Below, one piece after another: positions 21,292 to 33,212 of a stretch of 64,000 nt of DNA (its first letter is position 1; every line of letters begins with the position of its first letter). Made by a program: the position numbers and the translations under genes. The notes beneath the pieces are model-generated. The model saw only the letters and a program-made list of their open reading frames with translations, had not been told where the DNA came from and made no database searches. The stretch is from Glandiceps talaboti. Lineage: Eukaryota > Hemichordata > Enteropneusta > Spengelidae. Where the stretch lies: positions 12,852,251 through 12,916,250 of the forward strand of contig NC_135554.1 in NCBI RefSeq assembly GCF_964340395.1, given 5' to 3'.

Positions 21292-22130
21292 ATGTTAGAG
21301 ATCTTCTGGAGACACCAGATGCCAGACAAATTCTATACAACATTTAGACAGCAGCTGCTGCAGCAATATGAATCCGAGTTTAAAGCGAAATCTTCACAGG
21401 AAAGAGTGATTCGAGAGGCAGGGAAAATAAACCATGGTGTATCTGCCACTTACTTCAACAATCACAAGATTGACGATAATCTGAGATCATTTGTCGCTAG
21501 AGGTCGTTTGCAGATCCTACAGTACAAAAGTCTAATGGCCCTGTACTATCCAGAGTCTTACACCAATTCACGTAGAATATATGCCATCAGCCTATTGACA
21601 CATCTCATAATCGCTTTTAGAAGGAAGTACGAAAGTTAAGAAACTAGATTTACCTACAGAGACACAATAGAATAGTCGATTTAATCAATCTTCGGTAAAA
21701 AGAGTAATCCTGGGAAGGAGACATTTAAAGACACTGTTTTAAAACCTGAAATGTTTGATGCCCACATGAGAATCTCCGAACATCAGCATAAACTACCAGA
21801 CATTACTGCCATCGATAAACAGAACAAATATGCAACATGAGTTAAAGTGTCCATACCCTTTGATGCACAAATTCCATTATGTTTTCAGGAGTTCGACAAA
21901 TATTTTCCACTCTCACTAGAAATAAACAACACAGGCTTTCGTTCAGAAATAATAGTTATTGTCATATAGGCAGTCTCGGAAATGTACATTATGAAACCAC
22001 AAATGGTTTGATAATAGCTCTAAATATTCCAAATGCATCACCAAATATTGTAGTGTAAGCTTGATAGTAGGTACTTCCAAAATTTGGAGATTGAAATGCA
22101 GGTACCATAGCAACTAAATATCACGTGAAC
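21292..22130 (+). pseudogene. 3' remnant of an RLE-type (R2/NeSL-like) retrotransposon, arm A
   Basis: The frame opens as QQLLQQYESEFKAKSSQERV, then ARGRLQILQYKSLMALYYPE. After frame breaks it gives KLPDITAIDKQNKY, SIPFDAQIPLCFQEF, IIVIVIGSLGNVHYE and STSKIWRxKCR-like residues. A PDIT..D..PFD core and a closing IGSLG and IWR(R)KCR are typical of the restriction-like endonuclease domain at the C-terminus of R2-superfamily elements. It has stops and is shared with arm B (50,067-50,901), so it was dead or dying before the duplication. The exact clade is uncertain. Confidence 0.7.
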
Positions 22131-22350
22131 GTTTGTTAAAGGTGACAAGAGAAATTCGTTCACTATATGGTTTCCTGGAATGTATTATGTATGTATTCTG
22201 TTAAAGAATTATGCAAACTTTACCTGTACATGCTATTTTCATGTAAGTTGGAAATAAAATAATTTGATATCCATGTATGTCAACTAACCTCGTGAGTGAT
22301 ACAATCAACTCCAGGCTCCGTTCTACGTAGCACAGAATACGACTCAGATC

Positions 22351-23713
22351 AAGGGCATGAGGCAACAATACTGGTGTCTATAACAATATTGAATAATGTG
22401 AATAAAGACAACAAGTTCCGTCAAGTTCTTGTTTATCATTATTTCAGTATCTTGAATCGCTAATTAATATCTAATTATAATACACAGAGAAACACATATA
22501 TTTAACTCGATCGAATCGCGCTGGAATACAATTAGAATATACAGGAAGCTGCTGTGGAGTGTACAGATTGAATAGCGCCCCCAACGGTCGTAGAATTTAC
22601 TTCTCTGTCTTATCTCGCGATTCCGAGATCGATGATTAGAATCTTGGAATTTGAAAATTCAACCTCCATGAGCTCAGCATTTGCTCAATTCATGCAATTT
22701 GCTCAATTTGCTCAATTTGCTAATTTGCTAAAAAAGAAGGGGTAGGACACTTGTGTTCTTTTTCGTTGTGAGCTCGAAACCACATCGCCCTCGTTCACGG
22801 CCGCTTTCTGTTTCGGGCAAACTTACGAGTATTTGTTTAATCAGTCAAATGATGTTGTTACGTTTTCTCCTTCATTCAAAGTGTATATTTTGAAGAGACA
22901 CATATACAATGACGACTACCTTTTAATGATTATTTTAAGTAATTTTATGAAAATAATATAGACCGGAATCGACTGTGTGTTCGAGCCTACCGCAACTCTT
23001 CGCACCAAATATTGATTAAACCTAGATATTATCAATAGCGTTTTTTTTTATTTCGCTCGCAAAAGACGCAACGTTTCGGAGCTTCAGTTCATATAATATC
23101 CCGTTTCGGCAATCTGTTTTAATGTCCCGCAAACTCCACAATGTATTGTAGCATGCGAAATATATATCTCACCACAAGAGGGCAGCAGGTGGTATCAAGC
23201 TTCGAGAGAAAATTCATGGGTCACATGTTCGATTTGAAGCGTCCTGATTCGTTTATTCGATGCCGTGTCCTACCCCTCTGTATTACAAGTTTAAGAAAGG
23301 AATGTGTTTGAGTTCGAGCACGCCAAGCAGCGCAGCGCGTCAGCTGTCGCAAGCGCACTAAGCTTCGATTTTGCACCATGCCTAACCTTATATATTACTT
23401 TTTCAATATTCTTTTTTGGAGTCTCCGATATTTATATAAACTTTTTCTGCGATTATTAAAAATGTTTCATTTTTTTAAAAGACCAGAAGGTGTTAAAGTA
23501 CATACATACATATAATATTTTTAATCATTCCATTTCTGGCCTTATACCCAAAATAACAAATATGTGTAGACGTATATAATGAGTTTATTAAAATATACTA
23601 TGAATAAAGAAGTAAGTATGTAAATGTGACTCATAGATAACTTGGGCCTTTATTACATGTATCATATCATTATCATTTTCGGGTTTCACCAGATTTGTTG
23701 CCTCATGCCCCTG
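22351..23713. mobile_element. Non-autonomous hAT-like element, arm A only
   Basis: The left end (C)AAGGGCATGAGGCAACAA and the right end TTGTTGCCTCATGCCCCTG are inverted repeats of 18-19 bp. CTCAGATC lies directly on both sides (22,343-22,350 and 23,714-23,721), an 8-bp target duplication. Arm B (near 49,840) has a single, unoccupied copy, a true empty site. CAAGGG-type ends with an 8-bp duplication fit hAT (inference). No transposase was seen. An inner pair GGGGTAGGACAC / GTGTCCTACCCC (22,739-23,278) may mark a second, nested element. Confidence 0.85.
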
Positions 23714-23829
23714 CTCAGATCTATAACAAACGTAACGCGTTATGTGCTCGAATATATCATTATCAGAACATCTGTCTAGCTGCACTATGCATAAATATAA
23801 GACTGTGTATGCGTACACGTCTAGATCTA

Positions 23830-24950
23830 CAATTAGGTAGTTTGCCTTAAGATATAAGGTTTCCTTTTCAAATGTTTAAGTACTGCCACCGCCTAACCAG
23901 TCAATGGCCCACCTGTCGAACACTAGCTCTTAAAGTTTGAAGCTGTCATTGGTTCTGCTGGGATTTCATATGACTCAAATTGATTAGAATGGCTCTTATT
24001 GTCCTATTTTCCTTTACAACTTGTACAGGTACAAGTGTATGTTATTCTCTAACATTGTCATATAAGCCAGACAATACTCATGACCTAATGGTTTTCTCAC
24101 TTCTCGTCTTCAACTTGAAGTAACCAGGCGCCCCCTATATGTCACGAGCATTTCCCTCGGCTGAACGAAGAAAGCAGCATTGAGAATAAATAATTATTTT
24201 GTCAAATAAACGCTCTAAACATTACCTGAGCCAAAACGAAGTCATAATCTCTCGATTAAAGCCGTTATCTTCGGTTGTGATTACAAATAAGTATAAGTGT
24301 GGGCTAAACATTTTGTCGACTGCTTTTACGATATGTTTTTCTTTGTGAAATTGATGTCAACTTTAAAATAGTTATATGTCTGCATACTATTTACGCTTCT
24401 TATCTTTGCATTTGGTGCATTTGTCGTTTTGTTGTTATAGAGGCTCGTTCCTGGACAAAAAGACATTATGATAAATGAACAAAAAACAATGACGCAGGGT
24501 ACGATAATTTCAGGAAAAAAACACACCAATAAACGGACATGTAAGGAATAAAGTTAAATTAAATTCAATTTACCGTAATTATGAACATTTATATAGTGTC
24601 TATCATTGTACATATACATACTGTCTAGAAAAGATACATTAATGTGAGCTATTTTTTATACTGTAGTATTTTGTCTGCTCTTAATCATCTTGAACACACA
24701 TATAATCAAAGCTAAAAGCTAGAGGTCTTTTGCATAAAAATTATATACAATTCATTTCCCTAAAGGAAGATATGTCCATTTTTTCTTCCTTTATGTTATA
24801 AGGCATTCATTAAGTTCAGTACACTTACTTTTCATAGTAGAAATACATCTGATTTTTTTTCTGGAGGCGTTGTATGTGCAATAACGTGTGTATTTAATTT
24901 GGTGGCTTGAACAATCTAAGTAGTCAGAATACAGTTTTAGTACAGTCTCA
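23830..24950. other. Arm A sequence without a recognised feature
   Basis: It matches arm B (about 48,950-49,730 plus the flank of the LINE insertion there). A phrase near 23,838 (GTAGTTTGCCTTAAGAT) recurs at 9,690, so a short dispersed repeat is present. The small frames show no motif. Confidence 0.5.
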
Positions 24951-26330
24951 CAGGGAGTGTATAATCTGGATTTGTAAGTTAAACTTTATTACCCGCCACT
25001 ATATATATACAGGGGAAGTCACAGGCTAAGTCTTAAACTGAGATTAGCATGATTCGACCTTATTTGTACCACAATTATTATTATTGTGAAGCTAACTACT
25101 TGTACATAGTTGTAAATACAGCCAGGATTTATTTGTTTTACTCGTGAGATTTGCAAAACATACTTATTAATACATAGAGTCTTGGTTAAATTATTGAAAA
25201 ATGATCGATGATTATGGTGTGGGGAGGGGGGTGAGCACAGTATTTAAGAAAGAAGAACAACTCTTCATTGAAGATTTAGCCCCTTTATATGTGATTAAAT
25301 GGAGACATGATTTAAAAGAAATTGGTGACAAAAAATAAATAGTACAAAGTGTCTGTGATAATTCAGTAACTGAACCTGAAGATCTAGGTCTAGTCAAAGG
25401 TCAAGGTCTTAAAAGAAAGTTTAAGCATGGCTATTAATAAAGGTGTAGACACTGTACTGTAGTCTCAGTGTATTAACGTTCTTGAATTAAATGATAAATC
25501 ATGATTGTTCACTACAAATATAGCTGCCATTGAGTAAAATGTTATATGAGCACAAATTTGATGCATGTGTTTGTTTATCGCTTCTTCTTTATTATCTATA
25601 GACATGATCTAAAGGCATTAATCACACATAATTGCAATAAAGTGTCTGCAATATGTACGTTATAGCTTATTTTGATTGTCTATCAATAAAGTCTATGATT
25701 GAAGTATTAAATACAGTGATTGTTTACTACAAATATGTGTGCCATTCATTAAAAATTGCATGAGCACCAAAATAATACTTTCGTATGCTTCCTTTTATCC
25801 ATATTACTAGTCAACCTGATTTAAATAAAATGAAAAAAATGTAAATACTACAATGTGTCTGTGTTAGGCCGGAATTGGCTCGATTTTCATAACCAGCCAT
25901 TAAGGTCAAAGGTCAAGGTCTCAAAAGATAGCTCTCATCTTATATTATGGGGAGTAGACACTTGAATGGCATCTCTATGCATTGCAGTTTTGTTCGGTTA
26001 TGTAGTAAATAATGATGTTTATCTATAAATATGGCTGTCGTTCAGTAAAAGTGATATGAACACCAAACATGATGTTTCTGTATAGTTTTTTTTTTTAATA
26101 TTACTTGTAAACATGATTTATAAAAAAATGGCAATATGAAATACTATAATGTGTGTGATAGGCAGGAATTGGCTCGATTTTGATAATTGACCTTAAAGGT
26201 CAAGTTCAAAGGTCAATGTCTCAAAAGATAGCTTGCATCTGATAATATGGGGGTAGATACTTGAATGGAGTGTCTGTGTATTAAGGTGTATGAGTTGTGC
26301 AGTAAATGTTGATTTTAACTGCAAATATAT
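24950..26330 (+). repeat. Tandem array of about 300-bp units with AGGTCA motifs (arm A)
   Basis: Units share GGAATTGGCTCGATTTT, GGTCAAAGGTCAAGGTCT, CAAAAGATAGC, TAGACACTTGAATGG and ATAATGTGTCTG. Clear unit starts lie near 25,390, 25,903 and 26,203. The unit at 25,903-25,915 contains a perfect AGGTCAAAGGTCA (two AGGTCA half-sites one base apart). Arm B keeps the array inverted (about 44,200-45,600), and a single unit lies at 32,775-32,880. Confidence 0.7.
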
Positions 26331-26483
26331 AACCACCACTCTAAAACAGTTCTTCCAATCTGTAATGGCTTTACCGGAACCGGAACCACACAAGTTTTTT
26401 CTATTAGGCCTAAACTACTGACTTCTTGTCAACTGTGTATTTATTGTAGTAATGCCATGGCTTGAACACTCATGTTTGGCACA

Positions 26484-26732
26484 ATAGGGAACTTGCAAAC
26501 CCGCCATGTTGTATATTGCGTCACAGGAAATGTGTTAATGAATACTAATCAATTAGCATTGTAAACAATATTGTTACATTGTTTATAACCAGGAATGATC
26601 AATTCATAGTCACCCTGATCTTTGTGGGAGGTTTATTTTATCAGTATCTTCAGATTAGGTATTACGACAACCACAGATAATTCCATATTGCTTTGCATCT
26701 GAGCATGCTCAGTTGGATTGCAAGTTCCCTAT
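26484..26732. mobile_element. Short TIR element shared by both arms (arm A)
   Basis: ATAGGGAACTTGCAA (26,484-26,498) is inverted exactly at 26,718-26,732. About 220 bp of non-coding sequence lie between. Arm B has the counterpart at 43,057-43,308, with a changed left end there. Confidence 0.7.
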
Positions 26733-27091
26733 TTGCCTTGCGTAGACAAAATTATCGAACACGCTAGATATTTGGGCCACGGCCACGAATCTTAATAAAA
26801 TTGCCCGTAAGCGAGAGGAATTATCGCAAGGAAATTGCTAAGATGTAAATTTTGCTCAGGTGATTCTTCTAATGTGTGCCTGCCTTTTCTTATCCCGCCA
26901 TAAATAGTTCGATTAATTACTTTCAGATGTAAATTTCTTTTCATTTATATTTTGATATGAATTGAAATATTAATTTGATATAATTTGATTTTTGCTCTCA
27001 CCTCTTTTAACAGTTCCAGTCTGTGGTGCAGTATAACATTTTTTTTTGTGTGTGTCATGTTGATAAATTGACTCATTTATTATTTTTAAAT

Positions 27092-27432
27092 TGTATATAA
27101 TTCTCTCTTTATTGATCTTGTCCATTCCTCTCCTGTTATCTAAATTAAAACACCCCTAATCTCATAATTAGCAGGGCTCACTTACCACAAAAAAATTGCT
27201 TTATGTCTAATCTTCTGGGAGATAATCACACTAGACAAAAAGTCAATCATGCACACACTAGTAGTAAATATAGTTAATGCATAAATGAGTGTGATAACCT
27301 TCAAGAAGATAAGAGATAAAGGAAACTGTTAATGTGAGTGGTCTCGTGACAATTATAAGATTAGGGGTGTTTTAATTAGATAAGATGAGAATAATGGACA
27401 AGGTGTCTATATTTAATCAATTACATACAACT
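27092..27432. repeat. Inverted repeat with about 75-bp stems
   Basis: GTCCATTCCTCTCCTGTTAT..TTAAAACACCCCTAATCT (27,120-27,162) pairs with AGATTAGGGGTGTTTTAATT..AATGGACAAGGTGTC (27,357-27,407). It lies just inside the arm A junction. The right stem begins the direct repeat that recurs at 37,690. Confidence 0.7.
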
Positions 27433-27665
27433 GAAAGAGAGAAAAGTAGCCAGGGAAAGAAGAAGAAAAGTTTTATATCACCACACAACCATCAACCAAT
27501 TGATCAATATCACACACAAAATAAGTTATATTGCACCACAAAAAATGGATCACTCAATCGGTCAATCATTCAACCAAATAATAAATCAATCAGTAAATCG
27601 ATCGATCAATCAATCGATCGATCAATCAATAAATTATATGGTCGCTGGTCCCTGTGCTCGTATCT
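27350..27665 (+). repeat. Direct repeat with ATCAATCA-rich tail, copy 1
   Basis: It matches 37,690-38,030: TATTAGGGG..TGTTTTAATT, GAATGGACAAGGTGTC, TTTTATATCACCACA, CAATCATTCAACCAAA, a run of ATCAATCA/ATCGATCA units and GCTCGCTGATCCCTGTGCTC-type ends. The 96-codon frame across it is a by-product of the AATC-type simple repeat. Confidence 0.75.
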
Positions 27666-27669
27666 AAAA

Positions 27670-29775
27670 GTTTGAAAACTGTCAACAACAGTATATAAAT
27701 GTGCTTTGCTTTGTTGTGAAATTCTGTAACAGGATGGTCCTTTCATGAATGTCTAGTGAAACTGCGAAAATCAATCATGTTGTAATTGGAAGGGGAATTG
27801 AAGATGCATAGACCAGCGTGTGATAACTACGTTGGAAAGAATGGTCTGTTACGAGAAAACGGTTAGAGTAAATCATTATTTTACAAATGATTTCTAAGAT
27901 TCTACCTCAAAAATTACCCGGTTGTTGCACAGGATCAGACATCGACCTGTTCTGCTCTAATTAAAACACCTGCACCTACAATGAACACTGTAAATAAGGC
28001 ATTTCTCTTCTTGGTATGTTTACTTTCTGTTTTTCACTGTAGATCAAACAATGTTATAGATAAAGACTGAATGTACTGTTGCTTTCATTTGTTTGCTCAA
28101 CGACAAACGAAATATGTCTCATTGTTGACTTTCAAGGTGTGACCGTATAAATTAAATATGTACTTTTCTTTGGAATAATGGATATCATGAAAATACACCA
28201 GTTGTTAACTGCACTGTTAAATGTTGCATAAGGTACGTCATTTGTTCTGGAAATAAGGGAAAATGACATATGGCGTGAAAATGAGTTACTATTCATGTGA
28301 ACATTGTGTTCTGAATGGGGGGGGGGGGGTGTTTAGGTCATAGATCTAGACGAGCGACCGTAATTTCAATTTAATACTTTGTTATGTTATCTACATACAT
28401 TTTTGTGTCTGCATCTTTCACCAACCTAGTGATTTGTTTTGAAGTTGTTACTTTCCTATCCTGAGGCCAGAGTTTAACCGAACTGCTGTATGTATTCTGC
28501 CTGGGACAGTTTCGGAACCTTTAAATAAATAGGCTATCCAATACATATCAATAACTGCGGTAACTCCAAGCACTTCCCATTCAGTAAATACCCCTTTACC
28601 ATGGCAACTGAAACTTACTTCCTCTTTATCGAGTTTAAGCTTTCGTCTTGTTCATGTGCCATAACATGAAGTATTCATATATTTTATCCTCAAAATGAAG
28701 ACGCTGTGACAACAGCAATCACTTGTACGTATTGTGCGTATCTTGGACATTTCTCAACTTCTGTGCGATGCATGAAAATCATATTTGGTACCTTGAAACA
28801 TGATCGAACATCAAACAATTTTGAACTTAAATCTTCAAGAATGATAAGAATATTCATTTAAAAGAACGGAAATATTACGACTCCTTGTTTTCTAAAATGT
28901 AAATTCAATTTCAAACTCAAACTCACTTAAACTCCCTCCGATCTTCCTCTGCCGCATGTGGTACGTCATCAAGTAACAACAGTAAGAGGATATAGTTGCC
29001 CTTAATGACGGAACCAAACGTGTGCAAAAATCATCAACACATTTTACAAATAAAATGAAATAGTCGACACAATATTGGCTAAAAAATTGATATCGACATA
29101 TTTAAAAAAAAAAATTCAGCAAGCATTTACATTAATACAAGTATACAGACGATAACAATTGAATAATAATTTTTAATCCATCGATAAATTGAAATAATTT
29201 AGTATTCATATCTATATTGATAAGTTAAAAAAAAACATTTCTGCGAGCACTTTATATTGGTAGGGGGAACAAAACTTTACGCAAGAATATTATATTCATT
29301 TTTATAAATTGAAATGAACGACAACATCTATATGAAATAGACACTCTAAAATTAAGGCAAGAGTTCTGTCAAATTCACGATCCATAAATGAATATATGTT
29401 CATTAATTACAGATTCTTTAATTACATATAATTAATACATGTATAATATACAATATCATATAACATCAAAGAAATATACAGTCAGTGGAAACTTCCACCA
29501 CGGCAACTAAAAAGTACATAACTTTTAACTACAGTTAATTCCAAAATCGTGTTTATTAACACCAACTATAGCTATACTTAAGAATAACCGTTATCCAACC
29601 AAAAAAAATCAAACTGTACATTGGACTCTTGATTAAACTATCATACATATATTTAACAACATACTTTATAAATAAAATCTAACTAAATCTATTTATATCG
29701 CAAAGACATGGGGGTTATTTTCTCGTTAAGGCCAATTGCAGATATAGAACGTCTATTTACATACTCTAACCCTTA
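27670..29775. other. AT-rich spacer sequence without a recognised feature
   Basis: No open frame of note and no clear terminal repeat. A 13-bp G run lies at about 28,317-28,330. The stretch 29,090-29,480 is very AT-rich, with loosely repeated blocks such as AAATTGAAATAA. Confidence 0.5.
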
Positions 29776-29982
29776 AATGATCAACAACAAAAAGATTGTT
29801 ATAGACGTTATCTACAGAAGACCCAACACACCTTTTAATGAATTCATTGACAGTTTAGAAGCATGCCTTGATCAGGTGTCAGTGAACGGGCGTGATTGTA
29901 TTCTCCTTGGCGATATGAATATTGACACTCTTTAGATAGCCCACCCGTTACTCATTACAATACTCTCCTGAATACATACAAT

Positions 29983-30798
29983 ATGACACAATTAATTAAC
30001 ACCCCTAACAGAGTTACTAACACCTCACACACGGTAATAGATCACCTGGTGACAAATATTACTGACCACTTTATTGAGTCCGGTACAATTGAAACAGACA
30101 TTTCAGACCACTATCCAATTTTCGGCATTATTAAAAGTCTGCATCACGTTTTTGAAAACGGTACCAAAACACACACCTACGATTTCAGGAATTACAACAA
30201 AGAGGCCTTCTTAGCTGACCTAAGCAATGTATCCTGGCAACCAGTCCACATGTGCGAAGATCCGTCTGAAGCATACAATATGTTCAATGATTTATTTCAT
30301 ACTGTTATCAGAAGACATCTTCGAATAAAAACATTTACAAGAACACAAAAGTCAATTAAAAGACCCTGGATCACAAAGGGCTTATTTACATCCATACATA
30401 CAAAACATAAACTTTTCTCGATAATGAAAAATCACCCAAGGAATAACCAAATTAAAAATAAGTATACTAGGTACAGGAATACATTGACGAAGCTCCTTAG
30501 GTTGGCTAAGAAAAACTACTACACCAATATTATTTCAAATGCCTCTGGCAACACTAACAAAACTTGGCTTATTATTAAAGAGATGTTGAACAAAACACAT
30601 ACCAAATGTACTCCCGATAAATTAACTACAAACAACCCTGGAAACACATGCTTAACAGATACAAGAGATATTGCTCAAGAATTCAATAATTATTTCACTG
30701 GTATTGGGCCCAATCCTGCTCAAAAGATTACAAGCAACAAAGACTTTAGACAATACCTGGAACTGCCTCAACTCCTTTTTCTTTCACCCCGTGTCTGA
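29983..30798 (+). pseudogene. LINE ORF2, endonuclease end and linker
   Basis: Upstream residues (IYRRPNTPFNEFIDSLE, LLGDMNIDT) and the start of this frame (NTPNRVTNTSHTVIDHL, ETDISDHYPIF) are the C-terminal half of an APE-type endonuclease. The SDH active-site motif is at about 30,103. The endonuclease nicks target DNA for target-primed reverse transcription. A Lys-rich linker (RPWITKGL..LRLAKKNYYTNI) follows. The frame is lost in a T-rich run near 30,770 and continues in the next frame as FFFHPVSEEDV. Confidence 0.85.
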
Positions 30799-32323
30799 AG
30801 AAGACGTCCTTGGAGAGATATTCAAGCTTGATCCCCGCAAAGCTACCGGTCAGGACACAATTAATCCCCTCTTAGTTATACACGCTGCTCACATTATTGC
30901 ATGCCCTCTCACACATATAATTAACTGTTCTATCAACAATGGTATTTTTCCAAGTCTACTTAAGATTGCCAAGGTAATACCTATTTATAAAAAAGGTTCG
31001 CCATGCGATGTTGGCAATTATCGCCCCATTTCAATTTTGCCCGTAATCAGTAAAGTGTTTGAATCTATTTTCAATCATCAACTTGTTAAATATCTTGAAA
31101 AATACAACATCCTCATCAAAACTCAGTTTGGTTTCAGGAAAAAACACAGTACTAAGCTTGCCCTGGTTGACCTGATCACTGGTATTGCTAATAAGCTGGA
31201 CAATGGTTATCTGACATGTGGTATTTTCATTGATTTGCGGAAAGCCTTTGACACAATAGACCATAGTATTCTTCTACAGAAACTGAGTCACTATGGTGTC
31301 AGAGGCTTGCCTTTACTTTGGTTTAAAAGTTATCTCTCCCAGCGTAAGCAGTGTGTCTGTATAAATAATGTTACCTCGCCATATAGAGAAATACAATGTG
31401 GAGTACCACAAGGCTCAATTTTAGACCCCCTTCTCTTTCTGATTTACATCAATGATATTGTGAACGCTACTGATGCATTTGAATTTCGATTATTTGCCGA
31501 CGACACAAACTTGTTTCAATTTATCAACAATCCCTCAAATATAATTCAGCTTGATCAACTCCATTTCGACTTCAGGAAAGTCTGTGACTGGTGCGACGCC
31601 AATAGGCTCACTATCAATGTAGAAAAAACTAATTTCATGATTATTAAGACTTCGCAAAGATTGGTGAAAACGGAGGGAAGTCTGGGAATCAATCGCTCAC
31701 AAATTTCACAAGTAACGTCAACCAATTATCTTGGCGTGTGTTTAGATCAAAATATGCTTTGGACATCACACATTGAAAAAGTTAGGAAAGCAATTCCTCC
31801 AATTATTGGCATAATTTCCAAAATTCGCTATTACGTACCTAAATCTACTCTTCTTCTGCTGTATAACTCTATGATCTTGCCCCATATCTCATATTGTATA
31901 GAGATATGGGGCAATACATACAATACATTTCTCAAGCCTATCTTAAACCTTCAAAAGAAAGTTATTCGCTTTATAACTTTTTCAAATATCGATGCTCCCT
32001 CCGCCCCTCTTTTTCAGCAACTAGGAATTCTAAATGTCCACCAGCAATGCAAATTTAATACTTCTTTATTTATTTTTGATTTGAGGGCCGGTCACTTCCC
32101 GCAAACAGTTAACGACTATTTCAACACACCACCAAATACGTATCACACTCGGAATACAACGAGAGATAACTTTTACATTCCAAAAGTAAATCTTACTTTG
32201 ACGCAACACAATTTTCAGTATGCACCTGCAAAACATTGGAACTCACTACCTGAAGAATTGAAAAAAATACAATCCAGGACTACTTTTAAATCTCAGTTAA
32301 AACAGTATTTGTTACAAAATTAA
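30671..32323 (+). CDS. LINE ORF2, reverse transcriptase and C-terminal domain
   Basis: From about residue 35 (EEDVLGEIFKL) this is a complete [80 protein letters not shown], the catalytic FADD (about 31,495) and NVEKTNFMI. The C-terminal part ends with APAKHWNSLPEEL and FKSQLKQYLLQN, the signature of CR1/L2/Daphne-group LINEs. The first 35 or so residues are out of frame with the true protein. This half is open, so the copy is fairly young, but the element as a whole cannot work because of the upstream lesions. Confidence 0.9.
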   Translation: MLKNSIIISLVLGPILLKRLQATKTLDNTWNCLNSFFFHPVSEEDVLGEIFKLDPRKATGQDTINPLLVIHAAHIIACPLTHIINCSINNGIFPSLLKIAKVIPIYKKGSPCDVGNYRPISILPVISKVFESIFNHQLVKYLEKYNILIKTQFGFRKKHSTKLALVDLITGIANKLDNGYLTCGIFIDLRKAFDTIDHSILLQKLSHYGVRGLPLLWFKSYLSQRKQCVCINNVTSPYREIQCGVPQGSILDPLLFLIYINDIVNATDAFEFRLFADDTNLFQFINNPSNIIQLDQLHFDFRKVCDWCDANRLTINVEKTNFMIIKTSQRLVKTEGSLGINRSQISQVTSTNYLGVCLDQNMLWTSHIEKVRKAIPPIIGIISKIRYYVPKSTLLLLYNSMILPHISYCIEIWGNTYNTFLKPILNLQKKVIRFITFSNIDAPSAPLFQQLGILNVHQQCKFNTSLFIFDLRAGHFPQTVNDYFNTPPNTYHTRNTTRDNFYIPKVNLTLTQHNFQYAPAKHWNSLPEELKKIQSRTTFKSQLKQYLLQN

Positions 32324-32635
32324 TTCAGCTTTTTCTACCTTACATTGCATTTAATGCCAGTTGTTATATTTTTTTTTTATGAGAACGCGTTTTGTTTTGT
32401 TTGTTTTTTGTTTGTTTTTGTTTTAATTTCAAATTTGTTTTTGTTTTTGCTTTGATTATTTTGTTTAATCAATTGTAGTATGGGCCACAAACTTGACTAG
32501 TTTGTTTCAAACTATTTTTGTGGTCCAGCCATAAACTCTGTATTCATCCATCAGTTTATGTGTAATATTTATTCCACTGTCTCTTTTTTACTTTCTCTCT
32601 TGTTATGTTGATATGATTTTGAGTTTGTGTCAAAT

Positions 32636-32667
<32 letters not shown>

Positions 32668-32774
32668 CATGTGGCAGATTTCATCTGAAATAAGGAGTGA
32701 TGGTATCATTTGTACTCTTTGGACAGTATCCAAATTTGCTGTTAAAAGAAAATGAACGTTCAAAATTATAAGCA

Positions 32775-32880
32775 GCAGCTATGTTTAAGACCTTGAACTT
32801 TAGCTTTGAACTTCAAGGCCAATTATCAAAATCAAGCCAATTTCTGTCTAACACGGACACATTGTAGTGTTTAAGTGCTG
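32775..32880 (-). repeat. Solitary unit of the AGGTCA-bearing repeat
   Basis: GACCTTGAAC..CAAGGCCAATTATCAAAATC..GCCAATTTCTGTCTA..GGACACATTGTAGTGTTTA matches the arm arrays (24,950-26,330 and 44,200-45,600), in the arm B orientation. Confidence 0.65.
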
Positions 32881-33212
32881 TGTCTTCTACGAAGACTTGA
32901 CTACCTGAAGACATTATAATATAGCTTTCCAATATTCTGCCTTTGCTAATGTCGCCCTAAAAACAGTGGTCTGTCAAATAAAACAAATATCAATTTTTAC
33001 AATATTCAAGCAAATATAGCATATATATGCTATGACTTACTGGCTTAATACTTGAATTGACTTGACCGTACGTCATAGGCGGTGTACGGAGTGGACGTAC
33101 AGTGCGTGAGCTCCAACTTTACTCCCTCTTTCTTCCATCAAGATCGAGTACACATACCTAGCTTTGCATGCTGTGCATGATTATCCCTTGTTGCCAACAC
33201 ATGGTTATTTAA

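Larger units (their letters stand above)
9731..27026 (+). repeat. Arm A of a large inverted segmental duplication
   Basis: Read forward, this segment matches arm B (42,756-64,000) read in reverse, block by block: the outer flank, the whole lectin gene, the RLE-type and RTE-like LINE remnants, the tandem block at 25-26 kb and a small MITE. The inner junction is sharp: both arms share CAGTTCCAGTCT and then differ (27,026 here, 42,756 in B). The outer end is near 9,731, where similarity fades, but arm B runs into the window end so the true limit is unknown. Protein-coding parts are roughly four-fifths identical by eye. Arm A has private insertions at 10,303-11,844, 16,851-18,050 and 22,351-23,713. 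Confidence 0.9.
29780..32660 (+). mobile_element. 5'-truncated Daphne/L2-type LINE
   Basis: It has an endonuclease tail, a full reverse transcriptase, a C-terminal domain and a 3' A-run (32,636-32,659). The 5' end is missing, as is usual for incomplete reverse transcription. Two lesions are visible: a stop at about 29,935 in the endonuclease and a one-base frame change near 30,770 in a T-rich run. It lies in the spacer, so it has no counterpart in either arm. Confidence 0.9.

Noticed and set aside
27385-27675. 96-codon frame with QSIDRSIN-type residues as a gene
   Set aside because: It lies on ATCAATCA simple repeats inside a dispersed direct repeat also found at 37,690-38,030.
29983-32323. 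Functional autonomous retrotransposon
   Set aside because: The RT frame is open, but the endonuclease has a stop, the frame changes near 30,770 and the 5' end is missing.
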